From Streptomyces sp. WAC08241 (GTDB lineage: Bacteria; Actinomycetota; Actinomycetes; Streptomycetales; Streptomycetaceae), in NCBI GenBank assembly GCA_007858575.1, contig CP042279.1, positions 3,653,501-3,717,500 of the forward strand: DNA of 64,000 nucleotides, written 5' to 3'. Under the pieces are notes generated by a model that was not told where the DNA came from, ran no database searches, and saw nothing but the letters and a program-made list of their open reading frames with translations. Each line of letters starts with the position of its first letter. Positions within the stretch are counted from its first letter, which is position 1. A program made the translations under genes and the position numbers. Positions 45,898-58,892 of the stretch are shown one piece after another.

Positions 45898-46570
45898 CGT
45901 GCCGCCGCCTCCGACCGCTCGGCGGCGGCCCGCTCGGCGGCGAGGCCCCGGCGCCGCAGCACGACGGCCTGCCGCACGTAGTCGAGGGCGGTGAGGACCG
46001 TCAGCACGACGGCGACCGCCATCACCCAGAAGCGGAGGGTGGCCAGCGGCCCGGTCAGCATGAGCACGTACATGCCCACGGCCGTGCCCTGGGCCAGGGT
46101 CTTCATCTTGCCGCCCCGGCTGGCGGGGATGACCCCGTGCCGGATGACCCAGAACCGCATCAGGGTGATTCCCAGCTCCCGGGCCAGGATGACCGCGGTC
46201 ACCCACCAGGGGAGGTCCCCGAGCGCGGACAGGGAGATCAGGCCGGCCGCCATGATCGCCTTGTCGGCGATCGGGTCGGCGATCTTCCGAAGTCGGTGAC
46301 CAGGTTGTACGTACGGGCGAGGTGCCCGTCGAAGACGTCCGTGATCATGGCCACCGCGAACGCCGCCCAGGCCCAGGCCCGCCACGCGGGATCGTGCCCG
46401 CCGTCCTGGAGCAGCAGCACCACGAAGGCCGGCACGAGCACCAGCCGGATCATGGTGAGGATGTTCGCGATGTTCCACAGGCTGGCCTGGTTGACGGCCG
46501 CCGCGCCCAGCTTGCCGCGGGGCGTCGGCCTACCGGTCCCGCCCGTCGCGGATGCCGGGACTCCGGTCAT
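45894..46570 (-). CDS. pgsA: CDP-diacylglycerol-glycerol-3-phosphate 3-phosphatidyltransferase
   Basis: About 225 codons, an integral membrane enzyme making phosphatidylglycerol phosphate. The CDP-alcohol phosphotransferase signature is [18 protein letters not shown] continued by KIADPIADK. Hydrophobic segments include [31 protein letters not shown] and [16 protein letters not shown]. The start at ATG 46570 overlaps the rimO stop and its own stop overlaps cinA, so the three are coupled. A single shift near 46290 splits the signature; as the gene is essential this is a strong sign of sequencing error. Confidence 0.93.
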
Positions 46571-48059
46571 CTGCCCGCCTCCTCGAAAAGACACTCGGCC
46601 ACCAGGTCGACGCCCTCCGTCCCGACGGCCTTCGCCCTGACCATACGGCCCGGGGCCAGGTCGGGGTCCGTGCCGTCGGCGGTGACGAGGACCACCTGTC
46701 CGTCGGTCTCGGGGGCCTGGTGGGCGGCGCGGCCGATCCAGCCGTCCTCCTCGTCCAGGGACTCGACGAGTACCTCCAGGGTCTCTCCGATCCGCTCCTC
46801 CGCGCGCTGCGCGGTGAGCTCCTCGGCGAGCCGGGAGAGGTGGGCGAGCCGCTTGTCGACGACCTCCTGGTCGAGCTTGTGCTCGTACGTGGCGGCCTCC
46901 GTGCCGTCCTCGTCGGAGTAGCCGAAGACGCCGATGGCGTCGAGGCGCGCGTGGGTGATGAAGCGTTCCAGCTCGGCGAAGTCCGCCTCGGTCTCGCCGG
47001 GGAAGCCGACGATGAAGTTGGAGCGGGCACCGGCCGTGGGGGCCTTGGAGCGGATGGTCTCCAGGAGCTCCAGGAAGCGGTCGGTGTCGCCGAAGCGGCG
47101 CATGGACCGCAGCACGTCGGGGGCGCTGTGCTGGAAGGAGAGGTCGAAGTACGGGACGACCTTCTCGGTGGAGGTGAGGACGTCGATCAGACCGGGGCGC
47201 ATCTCGGCCGGCTGGAGGTAGCTGACGCGGACGCGCTCGATGCCGTCCACGGCCGCCAGCTCGGGCAGCAGGCCCTCCAGGAGCCGGATGTCGCCGAGGT
47301 CCTTGCCGTAGGAGGTGTTGTTCTCGGAGACCAGCATGATCTCCTTCACGCCCTGCTCGGCGAGCCAGCGCGTCTCGTTCAGCACGTCCGAGGGGCGGCG
47401 CGAGACGAAGGAGCCGCGGAAGGAGGGGATGGCGCAGAAGGTGCAGCGGCGGTCGCAGCCGGAGGCCAGCTTCACGGAGGCGACGGGGCTGGTGTCCAGG
47501 CGCCGACGGAGCGGCGCGCGGGGCCCGGAGGCGGGCGCGAGGCCCTCGGGCAGGTCGGCCGGGGCGTCGGCGGGCGCCTCGGCGGCGTCGCCGTGTCCGG
47601 GCAGGGCCACGGCGGCCGCGGCCTCCTGGCGCTCCACGGGCGAGAGCGGCAGCAGCTTGCGCCGGTCGCGCGGGGTGTGGGCCTCGACGCTGCCACCGCT
47701 GAGGATGGTCTGGAGGCGGTTGGAGATGTCGGCGTAGTCGTCGAAGCCGAGGACGCCGTCGGCCTCCGGGAGGGCTTCGGCGAGCTCTTGCCGTACCGCT
47801 CGGCCATGCAGCCGACGGCGACGACGGCCTGGGTCCGGCCGTGGTCCTTCAGGTCATTGGCTTCGAGCAGGGCGTCGACGGAGTCCTTCTTGGCGGCCTC
47901 GACGAATCCGCAGGTGTTGACGACGGCGACGTCCGCTTGCTCGGCGTTCTCGACGAGCTCCCAGCCGTCCGCTGCCAAGCGGCCTGCGAGCTCCTCCGAG
48001 TCCACCTCGTTACGGGCGCAGCCAAGAGTGACAAGGGCGACGGTACGGCGTTCGGGCAT
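46567..48059 (-). CDS. rimO: Ribosomal protein S12 methylthiotransferase
   Basis: About 497 codons. A radical-SAM enzyme that methylthiolates an aspartate of ribosomal protein S12. The N-terminal cluster cysteines are in [20 protein letters not shown] and AVGCMAERY. The radical-SAM CxxxCxxC is [32 protein letters not shown] and a TRAM domain at the end follow. ATG 48059. A shift near 47795 breaks it. The stop overlaps pgsA (ATGA at 46570). Confidence 0.94.
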
Positions 48060-48145
48060 GGGCTCAAGACTACTTCGTCCCGGCGTTCCCCGTCGCGCAG
48101 GGTTCACCTGCGCGACGGAGGTCACATCACGGCGACCGGACCGGC

Positions 48146-48971
48146 TCAGCCGGCCTGGGGGTCGCCCTTGGTGTAGGTGAGCCGCTCGACCTGGCCGGAT
48201 TCGAACTTGTCGGCGACCTTCTTGCCATTGACGTAGAGCTCGATGGCGCCGGCGTTGCCGAGGACCAGGTCGACGCGCTCGTCGTCCTGGAAGGTCTTGG
48301 ACTCGCCCTCCATGAGCAGTCCGTCGAAGAGGATCTTGCCGTCGTGGGCCTTGGCCGAGATCCAGCTCTTGCCGTCGGTGGCGGAGAGCTTGATCGTGAC
48401 CTTGTCCTGCGGGACCGCGGCGATCGCGCTCTCGGTGGGCTTGGGCGCGACGGGCTTGACCGGCTTGGGCTTGGCGGCGGAGGTCGCCTTCTCGGGGCGG
48501 GCGCCGGGCCGCCGTCGGCCGCGGTGGTCCCCTTCGGGGTCTCCTCGCCGTTGAACATCGTGAAGCCGACGAACCCGACGACGGCGACGATGGCCGCGAC
48601 CATCGCGGCGGTCCAGTTGGGCCGGCGCGGCTCGGGGCGGATGCGTTCCGCCTCGAACAGCGGGGCGGCGGGGGTGGGTGCGGGACGGCCGCCGTGCTCG
48701 GCGTCGAACTGTTCGACCAGCGGAGCCGGGTCGAGGCCGACGACGCGCGCGAGGGTACGGATGTGGCCGCGGGCGTAGACGTCGCCGCCACAGCGCGAGA
48801 AGTCGTCCTCCTCGATCGCGTGCACGATCGGGGTCCGGACACGGGTGGAGGCACTGACCTCTTCGACGGTGAGACCGGCGGCGATACGGGCCTGCTGGAG
48901 AGCGCGACCGATCGAATCCCGGTCGTCTGCCGGGAAGGTCCGGTCGTCTTCGGGGAGTTGCCGATGGACAC
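48146..48971 (-). CDS. rodZ: RodZ-like HTH membrane protein
   Basis: About 275 codons. An N-terminal HTH_25 domain ([36 protein letters not shown]), a single membrane span ([19 protein letters not shown]), a Pro/Lys/Ala linker, and a C-terminal DUF4115-type beta domain ([45 protein letters not shown]). Family members tie cell-shape machinery to the membrane. GTG 48971. Shifts near 48945, 48910 and 48505; the last is needed to recover the beta domain and the TGA at 48146. Confidence 0.88.
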
Positions 48972-49207
48972 GAGAGCGCCTTTCGAGCGTGTAGCCACCT
49001 GCTGGACGTTCAGTCTATGGGTGGTACGAAAGGGTGGGGCAACCGGGCGGGTGCCGTTTGTACGCCATGAGGCTGGGACATCCTTCTGTCCCTCCGTCCA
49101 ACTTGACGTGCGGCCAGGGAAACGGTTGCCCAGCCTTTTCTTACGGATGAGTCTCGGCCGGATCTCGAACGGGTACCCCGCCTTCCGCAACCCACACCCG
49201 GCCCCGC

Positions 49208-52040
49208 CTACCCGGCCGACTCGCCCCGGATCACGGCGAGGACGCCGTCGAGTTCGTCGGGTTTGACGAGCACGTCGCGTGCCTTGGAGCCCTCGCTGGG
49301 GCCGACGATGTCGCGCGACTCCATGAGGTCCATCAGCCGCCCGGCCTTGGCGAAGCCGACGCGCAGCTTGCGCTGGAGCATCGAGGTGGAGCCGAACTGG
49401 GTGGAGACGACCAGTTCGGCGGCCTGGCACAGCAGGTCGAGGTCGTCGCCGATCTCCTCGTCGATCTCCTTCTTCTGCTGGGTGCCCACGGTGACGTCGT
49501 CCCGGAAGACGGGCGTCATCTGGTCCTTGCAGTGCCGCACGACGGCCGCGACCTCGGCCTCGGTGACGAAGGCGCCCTGCATGCGGACGGGCTTGTTGGC
49601 ACCCATCGGCAGGAACAGTCCGTCGCCCTTGCCGATCAGCTTCTCGGCGCCGGGCTGGTCCAGGATGACCCGGCTGTCGGCGAGCGAGGAGGTCGCGAAG
49701 GCCAGCCGGGAGGGCACGTTCGCCTTGATCAGACCGGTGACCACGTCCACGGACGGACGCTGTGTGGCCAGCACCAGATGGATGCCGGCGGCGCGGGCCA
49801 ACTGGGTGATGCGGACGATCGCGTCCTCCACGTCACGGGGCGCGACCATCATCAGGTCGGCCAGCTCGTCGACGATCACCAGGAGGTACGGATACGGGCT
49901 GAGCTCGCGCTCGCTGCCCGGCGGGAGCTGGACCTTGCCGGCCCGGATGGCCTCGTTGAAGTCGTCGATGTGCCGGAAGCCGAAGGCCGCCAGGTCGTCG
50001 TAGCGCAGGTCCATCTCGCGCACCACCCACTGCAGGGCCTCGGCGGCCTTCTTGGGGTTGGTGATGATCGGGGTGATCAGGTGCGGGATGCCCTCGTAGG
50101 CGGTCAGCTCGACCCGCTTGGGGTCGACGAGGACCATCCGGACGTCCTCGGGGTCGCCCTTATCATCACCGAGGTGATCAGGCAGTTGATGCACGAGGAC
50201 TTGCCGGAGCCGGTGGCGCCGGCGACCAGGATGTGCGGCATCTTCGCCAGGTTGGCCATCACGTAGCCGCCCTCGACGTCCTTGCCGAGCGCGACCAGCA
50301 TCGGATGCTCGTCACCGGCGGCGTCCGCGAGCCGCAGCACGTCCCCGAGGTTGACCATCTCGCGGTCGCTGTTGGGGATCTCGATGCCGACCGCGGACTT
50401 GCCGGGGATCGGCGAGATGATCCGCACGTCCGGAGAGGCCACCGCGTAGGCGATGTTCTTGGCCAGGGCCGTGATCTTCTCGACCTTCACCGCCGGCCCG
50501 AGCTCCACCTCGTAGCGGGTGACCGTCGGCCCCCGGGTGAAACCGGTGACCGCCGCGTCGACCTTGAACTCGGCGAACACGTTCGACAACGCCGCCACCA
50601 CGGCGTCGTTCGCCGCACTGCGCGTCTTGCCCGGCCCGCCCCGCTCGAGGAGGTCCATCGACGGCAGGGAGTACGTGATGTCACCCGACAACTGGAGCTG
50701 CTCGGCCCGCGCCGGCAGGTCGCCCGGCTCGGGCGCGGGCTTGGTCAGATCGGGTACGTCCCGCTCCCGCGCGGGTCCTCGCCCCGGGCGGGCGGCACGG
50801 CCGCGGTCGCCTTCTCCGCGGCGCCGGTGGCGGAGGCGGCCGCGGCGGCGCTCCGCCCGGCGGCGACGTCCCTGGTGACGTCCTTGGTGACGTCCTTGGT
50901 CAGATCGGCGACGATCGGGGACGGCGGCATGCCGTTCAGGACCGCGCCGTCCAGCGCGGCGGCCGCCGCCGCGGCGACGTCCACCGGGTCGAGACCGGCC
51001 TCGGAGCCGGTCCGCCGGAGGGCGGCGCGCCGGGCGGCCGCGCCGCTCCGGCATCTCCGCCTCGGCCCGGTCCACGTCGTACGGCTCCGCCGGCCGGGGC
51101 GCGCCGCCGGACGGGCCGCGCGGGCTCCGCGTCCCGCCACTCCTCGTCGTACTCCCCGCGCGCGTACTCCTCGGCCTCCGCCGGGTCGTACGGCGCCTCC
51201 ACGATCCCGAGCCGGACGCCGAGGGCGCGCAGGCGCTGCGGGATCGCGTTGACCGGGGTGGCGGTGACGACGAGCAGGCCGAAGACGGTGAGCAGCACCA
51301 GCAGCGGTACGGCGAGGACCTCGCCCATCATGAAGACGAGGGGCTGGGACGCGGCCCAGCCGATGAGACCGCCCGCGTCCTGCACGGCGTCGGCGCCGTC
51401 CCCGCGGCCCGGCGAGCCGCACGCGATGTGCACCTGGCCCAGGACGCCGAGGGCGAGGGCGGAGAGGCCGATGACGATCCGGCCGTTGGCCTCGGGCCGC
51501 TCCGGATAGAGGATCAGCCGCACGCCGATCCCGCCGACAAGGAGCGGCACCAGCAGGTCGAGCCGGCCGAAGGCCCCGGTGACGAGGAGTTCGACGAGGT
51601 CGCCGACCGGGCCGCGCAGGTTGGACCAGGTGCCCACGGCGACGATCAGCGCGATGCCGAGGAGGAGCAGTGCGAGGCCGTCCTTGCGGTGGACGGGATC
51701 GAGACCCTTGGCCCCGCGTCCTATGCCCCGGAAGAGCGCCCCGACCGCGTGGGCGAGTCCGAGCCAGGCGCCGCGCACGAGCCGGTAGACGCCCCCGGTC
51801 GGGGACGGCGCGGGGCGGGGCGGGCTTCTTCGCCGCCGTCCTGCGCGCGGGCGCGCGCTTGGCGGGCGCGGCCTTCTTGGCCGGAGCCCTCTTCGCGGGC
51901 GCGTTCCTCGCACTCTTCGCGGGCTGTTTGACGGGGGACTTCGCGGGCGCCGCCTTCTTCGCGGCGCCCGCCGTACGGCCGGCGCGCGGCTTTGCGGTGC
52001 CCGCCGTGCCCTGGGTCTTGCCGGACGTACGTGAAGCCAT
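49208..52040 (-). CDS. ftsK: DNA translocase FtsK/SpoIIIE
   Basis: About 944 codons. Pumps DNA at the division septum. The N-terminus is a basic Lys-Ala-Pro repeat tail (residues 1-75); four membrane spans lie in about residues 120-280 ([52 protein letters not shown]); a variable linker follows; the motor has Walker A in [15 protein letters not shown] and Walker B in [13 protein letters not shown]; the end is the KOPS-reading gamma winged helix. ATG 52040. Shifts near 51810, 51075, 50760 and 50165. Essential or near-essential, so shifts are taken as sequencing errors. Confidence 0.94.
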
Positions 52041-52131
52041 GGTGCCGAGGTTACCCGTGTGGGAACCGGCTGTCCGCCTCACCCGTTCGTGTCGTCCGTG
52101 CGGAGGCGCGGTGCTGACGCCGCATCACGGC

Positions 52132-52166
52132 GAAGCGCCCCGGACCGGAAGGGACCGGGGCGCTTC
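52132..52166 (-). terminator. Hairpin between osaB and ftsK
   Basis: gaagcgccccgg (52132-52143) and ccggggcgcttc (52155-52166) form a perfect 12-bp stem, 11 nt after the osaB stop. No T-run. Confidence 0.75.
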
Positions 52167-52177
52167 GTGACGCATCG

Positions 52178-52851
52178 TCAGCTCTGGCTGGGCAGGGTCG
52201 GCGCGGCGCCGGCGCCCGGCTCCAGGGCGTCAAGGGCCCGCCGCAGCCCGGTGAGCTTGCGCTCCAGGTGCGCGGCGGTGGCGACGGCCGCCGCGTCGGC
52301 CGAGTCGTCGTCGAGCTGCTTCGACAGCGCCTCCGCCTGCTCCTCGACGGCCGCGAGGCGGGCGGAGAGCTCGGCGAGGAGGCCGGCGGACTCCTTGCCG
52401 TGACCGGTCTCGCCGCCGCCCTCCAACTGGAGCCGCAGTAGGGCGGCCTGCTCGCGCAGCTTGCAGTTCTTCATGTAGAGCTCGACGAAGACCGAGACCT
52501 TGGCGCGCAGCACCCACGGGTCGAAGGGCTTCGAGATGTAGTCGACCGCCCCCGCCGCGTACCCCCGGAAGGTGTGGTGGGGCCGTGGTTGATGGCGGTG
52601 AGGAAGATGATCGGGATGTCCCGGGTCCGCTCGCGCCGCTTGATGTGGGCGGCGGTCTCGAAACCGTCCATTCCCGGCATCTGGACGTCCAGCAGGATGA
52701 CCGCGAAGTCGTCCGTCAACAGCGCCTTGAGCGCTTCCTCCCCGGACGATGCCCGCACCAGCGTCTGATCGAGCGCGGAGAGAATGGCCTCCAGCGCCAG
52801 CAGATTCTCCGGCCGGTCATCGACCAGGAGGATCTTGGCCTTCTGCACCAT
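52178..52851 (-). CDS. osaB: Response regulator OsaB
   Basis: About 225 codons. Receiver domain [20 protein letters not shown] with phosphoacceptor aspartate in [15 protein letters not shown], threonine in IIFLTAI, and lysine in DYISKPFDP. Instead of a DNA-binding domain it ends in a coiled coil ([36 protein letters not shown]). ATG 52851. One shift near 52580. It lies downstream of the giant kinase gene; in S. coelicolor the matching pair OsaA/OsaB is needed for recovery from osmotic stress and affects antibiotic output. Confidence 0.9.
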
Positions 52852-53120
52852 GCCCCGTCCTCCTCGTCCCGGCAACGGCTCTGCCCGGTCCCCCGAACCG
52901 GGGAGGCACCGGGCGCCGCCCCAGAAGACGACTCCCTAGCGCCGTCCGTCCTTGTGCCGGTCATCGTAGCCGCACCCCGCCCGTCGCCACACCCTGTCAC
53001 CGCGATGTCACTGTGCACGGAGGAAAAACGCGGTGGGAGACCAGAAGGTTCCCCGTATCCCCGCATCTCACACGCCCGTGGCGACAGCCCGTCAGAGATC
53101 TTTCCGGACCCGGCGGCGGG

Positions 53121-53146
53121 GGTCCGGGGCCGCGCGGCCCCGGACC
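53121..53146 (-). terminator. Hairpin after osaA
   Basis: ggtccggggccg (53121-53132) and cggccccggacc (53135-53146) form a perfect 12-bp stem with a 2-nt gap, starting 4 nt past the osaA stop. Confidence 0.75.
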
Positions 53147-53149
53147 GGA

Positions 53150-56100
53150 TCACTTCCGCCGCATCCACTCCTCCATGACGGACAGCAGGTGGTCGGGGTC
53201 GACCGGCTTGGTCACGTAGTCCGAGGCGCCCGACTCGATCGCCTTCTCCCGGTCGCCCTTCATCGCCTTCGCCGTCAGGGCGATGATCGGAAGACCGGCG
53301 AACTGCGGCATCCGCCGGATCGCGGTCGTCGTCGCGTACCCGTCCATCTCCGGCATCATGATGTCCATCAGGACGACCGCCGCGTCGTCGTGCTGCTCCA
53401 GGACCTCGATGCCCTCCCGCCCGTTCTCCGCGTACAGCACCGCGAGCCCGTGCTGCTCCAGGACGCTGGTGAGCGCGAAGACGTTGCGGATGTCGTCGTC
53501 CACGATGAGCACCTTCTCGCCGGAGAAGTCGAAGGTGCGGCGCGCCGCCGCCTCCTCCGGCTCCTCCCGCTCCGGTACGGGCTGCTGCTGCTGTCCCGGC
53601 ACCGGGCCCCGCGCCCCGGTCGCCTCCGCGGCCGCCTTCCGCCGGTGCCGGAACAGCGCCCCGGCCCCGGAGCGCGCCTCCGTCCGTACGGGCGCCGGCG
53701 GAAGTGCGGGAACGGGTGCACGGCCCCGGCCGCCCCTCCTCGGCGCCCTGCTGCGGGTCCTCGCCGTCCTGCGCGCCCTGGCCGTGGCCCGGCGCGGGCA
53801 GCTCGATCGGGTTCAGCGGCAGGTACAGGGTGAACGTCGAGCCGCGGCCCGGCTCGCTCACGGCGAAGATCTCGCCGCCGAGCAGCCGCGCGATCTCCCG
53901 GCTGATCGAGAGCCCCAGACCCGTACCGCCGTACTTCCGGCTGGTCGTGCCGTCGGCCTGCTTGAACGCCTCGAAGATGACCCGCATCTTGCTCGCCGCG
54001 ATCCCGATCCCGGTGTCGGTGACCGAGAACGCGATCAGGTCGGCGTCCGGGTCGCGCAGCGAACCGGCCTCCAGGAGCTGCTCGCGGATCGACTGCGGCA
54101 CGTCCGCGCCGGCCGGCCGGATCACCAGCTCCACCGCGCCCGTGTCGGTGAACTTCACCGCGTTGGAGAGCAGGTTGCGCAGCACCTGGAGCAGGCGCTG
54201 CTCGTCGGTGTGGAGCGTGGCCGGCAGCTCCGGCGAGACCCGCACCGAGAAGTCGAGCCCCTTCTCCGCCGTGAGCGGCCGGAAGGTCGCCTCCACGTAG
54301 TCGACGAGCTGCACGAGCGCGATCCGGGTCGGCGAGACGTCCATCTTGCCCGCCTCGACCTTGGACAGGTCCAGGATGTCGTTGATCAGTTGGAGCAGGT
54401 CCGAACCGGCCCCGTGGATGGTCTCCGCGAACTCGACCTGCTTGGGCGTCAGGTTCGTCTCGGCGTTGTCCGCGAGCAACTTGGCCAGGATGAGCAGCGA
54501 GTTGAGCGGGGTGCGCAGCTCGTGCGACATGTTCGCCAGGAACTCGGACTTGTACCGCATGGAGACGGCGAGCTGCTCGGCCCGCTCCTCCAGGACCTGC
54601 CGGGCCTCCTCGATCTCGGTGTTCTTCACCTCGATGTCGCGGTTCTGCCGGGCGAGCAGCTCGGCCTTCTCCTCCAGCTCCAGGTTGGATCCCTGGAGCT
54701 CCTTCTGCCGGTGCTCCAGCTCGGCCGAGCGCTCCCTGAGCTGCTCGGTGAGCTCCTGCGACTGCTGGAGCAGCACCTCCGTCTTGGTGTTGACGCTGAT
54801 GGTGTTGACGGTGGTGGCGATCAGCTCCGCGAGCTGGTTGAGGAAGTCGCGCTGGATCTGGGTGAACGGCTGGAAGGAGGCCAGCTCGATGACGCCGAGG
54901 ACCTTGCCCTCGAAGAGGACCGGCAGCACGATCACGTGCGCGGGCGCGGCCTCCCCGAGCCCGGAGGAGATCTTCAGGTAGCCCGGCGGCACGTTGACCT
55001 GGATGGTCCGCTTCTCCTCGGCCGCCGTCCCGATGAGGGTCTCGCCGGGCCGGAACGAGGTCGGCATGGAACCGGCGGAGTATCCGTAACTCCCCCGCAT
55101 CCGCAGCTCGTACGAGCCGTCGCCCTCGCCGACCAGTTCGGCGTCGCCGTGGGCGGAGCCGGTCGGCATCGCCACGAAGAAGGCGCCGTGCTGGGCCGAG
55201 ACCACCGGCGTCAGCTCGCTCATGATGAGCGAGGCCACGTCGTCCAGGTCCCGCCGGCCCTGCATGAGGCCGGAGATGCGGGCCAGGTTGCCCTTCAGCC
55301 AGTCCTGCTCCTCGTTGGCGAGGGTGGTGTCGCGCAGGTTGGTGATCATCGTGTTGATGTTGTCCTGGAGCGCCTGGATCTCGCCCGCCGCGTCCACGCC
55401 GTCGATCTTGAGGTTGAGGTCGCCCCGGGTGACCGCCGTGGCGACGGCCGCGATGGCCCGCACCTGGCGGGTCAGGTTCCCGGCCATCTCGTTCACGGAC
55501 TCGGTCAGGTCGCGCCAGGTGCCGTCGACGTCCCGCACGCGCGCCTGGCCGCCGAGGATGCCTTCCGTGCCCACCTCGCGGGCCACGCGCGTGACCTCCT
55601 CGGCGAAGTTCGACAACTGGTCGACCATCGTGTTGATGGTGTTCTTCAGTTGCTGGATCTCGCCGCGCGCGTCGATGTCGATCTTCTTGGTGAGGTCGCC
55701 CTTGGCGATGGCGGTCGTGACGGCCGCGATCTGGCGCACCTGGCCGGTCAGGTTGGAGGCCATCGAGTTCACCGACTCGGTCAGGTCCTTCCAGGTGCCG
55801 GAGACCCCCGGCACCCGGGCCTGACCGCCCAGCTCGCCCTCCGTGCCCACCTCGCGGGCCACGCGCGTGACCTCGTCCGCGAAGGACGACAGGGTCGTCA
55901 CCATCGTGTTGACGGTCTCGGCGAGTTCGGCGACCTCGCCGCGCGCCTCGACCGTCACCTTCTTCGTCAGGTCGCCGTTGGCGACGGCCGCCGACACCCG
56001 GGAGATGTTCCGCACCTGGCTGGTCAGGTTGTTGGCCATCAGGTTGACGTTGTCGCTGAGGTCCTTCCAGGTGCCGGTGACCCCGCGCACGCGTGCCTGG

Positions 56101-58625
56101 CCGCCGAGGATGCCCTCCGTACCCACTTCTCGGGCCACGCGCGTGACCTCGTCCGCGAAGTTCGACAACTGGTCGACCATCGTGTTGACGGTCGTCACCA
56201 GCTCCAGGATCTCGCCCCGGGCGTCGACCGTGATCTTCTTCGACAGGTCGCCCATGGCGACCGCGGTCGTGACCTCGGCGATGTTGCGCACCTGGATGGT
56301 GAGGTTGTTCGCCATGCCGTTCACCGACTGGGTGAGGTCCTTCCAGGTGCCGGAGACGCCCTGCACCTCGGCCTGACCGCCCAGGATGCCTCGGTGCCCA
56401 CCTCGCGGGCCACCCGGGTCACCTGCTCGGCGAAGTTCGAGAGCTGGTCCACCATCGTGTTGAGGGTGTTCTTCAGCTCCAGGATCTCGCCGCGGGCGTC
56501 CACGTCGATCTTCTGCGACAGGTCGCCGCGCGCGACCGCCGTGGCGACCTGCGCGATGTTGCGGACCTGGGTGGTGAGGTTGCCGGCCATGCCGTTCACC
56601 GAGTCGGTCAGGTCGCGCCACACACCGGCCACGCCGGGCACCTGCGCCTGACCGCCGAGCCGTCCGTCGGTGCCCACCTCGCGGGCCACCCGCGTCACCT
56701 GCTCGGCGAACGCGGAGAGCTGGTCGACCATCGTGTTGATGGTGTTCTTCAGCTCCAGGATCTCGCCGCGCGCGTCCACGTCGATCTTCTGCGACAGGTC
56801 GCCGCGCGCCACGGCCGTCGTCACCTGGGCGATCTGCCGCACCTGCGAGGTCAGGTTGCCGGCCATGAAGTTCACCGAGTCGGTGAGCTCCCGCCAGCGC
56901 CCGGAGACGCCGTCCACGCGCGCCTGGCCGCCGAGCCGGCCCTCGGTGCCCACGTCCCGGGCCATCCGGGTCACCTGGTCCGCGAAGGACGAGAGCTGCG
57001 ACACCATCGTGTTGACGGTGTTCTTCAGTTCCAGCATCTCGCCGGCCACGTCCACGGTGACCTTCTGCGACAGGTCACCGTTGGCGACCGCCGTCGTCAC
57101 CTGCGCGATGTCCCGCACCTGGCCGGTCAGGTTGCGGAAGGCCGTGTTGACCGAGTCGGTGAGGTCCTTCCACGTGCCCGCCGCGCCGGGCACCTGCGCC
57201 TGGCCGCCGAGCAGGCCCTCGACGCCGACCTCCCGGGCCACCCGGGTCACCTCGGAGCCGAAGGCGGAGAGCTGGTCGACCATGGTGTTGACGGTGTTCT
57301 TGAGCTCAGCATCTCGCCGGCCACGTCCACCGTGACCTTCTGCGACAGGTCACCGTTGGCCACGGCCGTCGTCACCTGCGCGATGTCCCGCACCTGCGTG
57401 GTGATGTTCCGGAAGACCGTGTTGACGGAGTCCGTGAGGTCCTTCCACGTGCCCGCCGCGCCCGGCACCTGCGCCTGACCGCCCAGCAGGCCCTGCGCGC
57501 CGACCTCGCCCGACACGCGGGTCACCTCGTCGGCGAACGTCCGCAGCGTCTCGGTCATCTGGTTGATCGTGTCCGCGAGCTGCGCGATCTCGCCGCGCGC
57601 CGAGACCCGCACCTTCTGCGACAGGTCGCCGTTGGCGACGGCGGTCGTCACCTCGGCGATCCCCCTCACCTGATTGGTGAGGTTGCCCGCCATCGTGTTG
57701 ACGGAGTCGGTGAGGTCCTTCCACACGCCGGCGACCCCGGCCACCTCAGCCTGGCCGCCCAGCTCGCCCTCGGTGCCCACCTCGCGCGCGACGCGGGTCA
57801 CCTCGGAGGAGAACGACGACAACTGGTCCACCATCCGGTTGACGGTGTTCTTCAGCTCCAGCATCTCGCCGGCCACGTTCGCCGTGACCTTCTGCGACAG
57901 ATCGCCGTTGGCGACCGCCGTCGTCACCAGGGCGATGTCCCGCACCTGGGCCGTCAACTGGTTCGCCATGGTGTTGACGGAGTCCGTGAGGTCCTTCCAC
58001 GAACCGGACACCCCGCGCACCTGCGCCTGACCGCCCAGCTTGCCCTCGGTCCCCACCTCGACGGCGACCCGGGTCACCTCGGAGGCGAACACCGACAACT
58101 GGTCGACGAGGTTGTTGGCGGTACGCGCCACCTTCAGGAACTCGCCCCGCAGCGGCCGGACCGTCCCGTCGGAACCCTCCGACCGCAGGTCCATCCGCTG
58201 CTCCAGGTCGCCCTCGGCCACCGCCGAGAGCACCCGTCCCACCTCGGACACCGGCCGGGCCAGGTCGTCGACGAGCGCGTTCGCAGCCTCGATCGCCGCC
58301 GCCCAGGCCCCCTCGCTGGCCCCGGCCTCCAGGCGCTCGGACAGCTTGCCCTCGCGCCCGACGACCCGCCGGACCCGCGACAGCTCCCCGGTCACGTGGA
58401 GCTGCCGGTCCGCGACCTCGTTGAACACGGCGGAGATCTCCGCCATGACCCCGTCGCCGGACACCGTGAGCCGCCTGCGGAAGTTCCCGTCCCGCATCGA
58501 CACCAGCGCGGAGAGCAACCGCTCCAGCGCCGCGGCGTCCACCTGGACCGTCCCCCACGGGAACGTCCGCCCCTCGCGCGCGTACCGTTGCCTCCGCCGC
58601 GACGCGCCGCCGTGCCAGACTCCAC
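53150..58625 (-). CDS. osaA: Hybrid histidine kinase OsaA with HAMP array
   Basis: About 1825 codons. An N-terminal segment leads into some ten consecutive units of about 92 residues (residues roughly 75-1090), each with [18 protein letters not shown] and VTTAVAxGDLSxK: HAMP-type signal relays. Then a GAF domain (about 1135-1265), a Glu-rich coiled coil, HisKA with [17 protein letters not shown] (about 1365), HATPase ([28 protein letters not shown]) and a C-terminal receiver ([34 protein letters not shown]). No membrane span is seen, so cytoplasmic. GTG 58625 has GGGAGGG upstream. Shifts near 58590, 57305, 56390 and 53700. Confidence 0.93.
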
Positions 58626-58892
58626 CGTGTCCCTCCCGAAAGGGGTCGACCGTACCGCTCCGGCTCTGCCGGTAGCCTGCCCAGTGTTTCACCGTGACCG
58701 AACCGGGCGATAACAGTTCGGCAGCTTCGACGGCGTCCCTACCCCCGGAGGGGCGGAACAGCGGCGACCGGCATCCGCCCGGACAGCGAAGGTAAGTAAC
58801 CTGGCATCCGGCTGTCCAGCCGCCCCGGTCCGCCCGGCGGGAACGGTGTGGTGCGCGCACGACCACCGGGCAGTGGGAAGGACAGACCGAGC

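Noticed and set aside
53283..56651. A 1122-residue plus-strand frame opposite osaA
   Set aside because: It is a shadow of the HAMP repeats. The minus strand has all kinase and receiver motifs.
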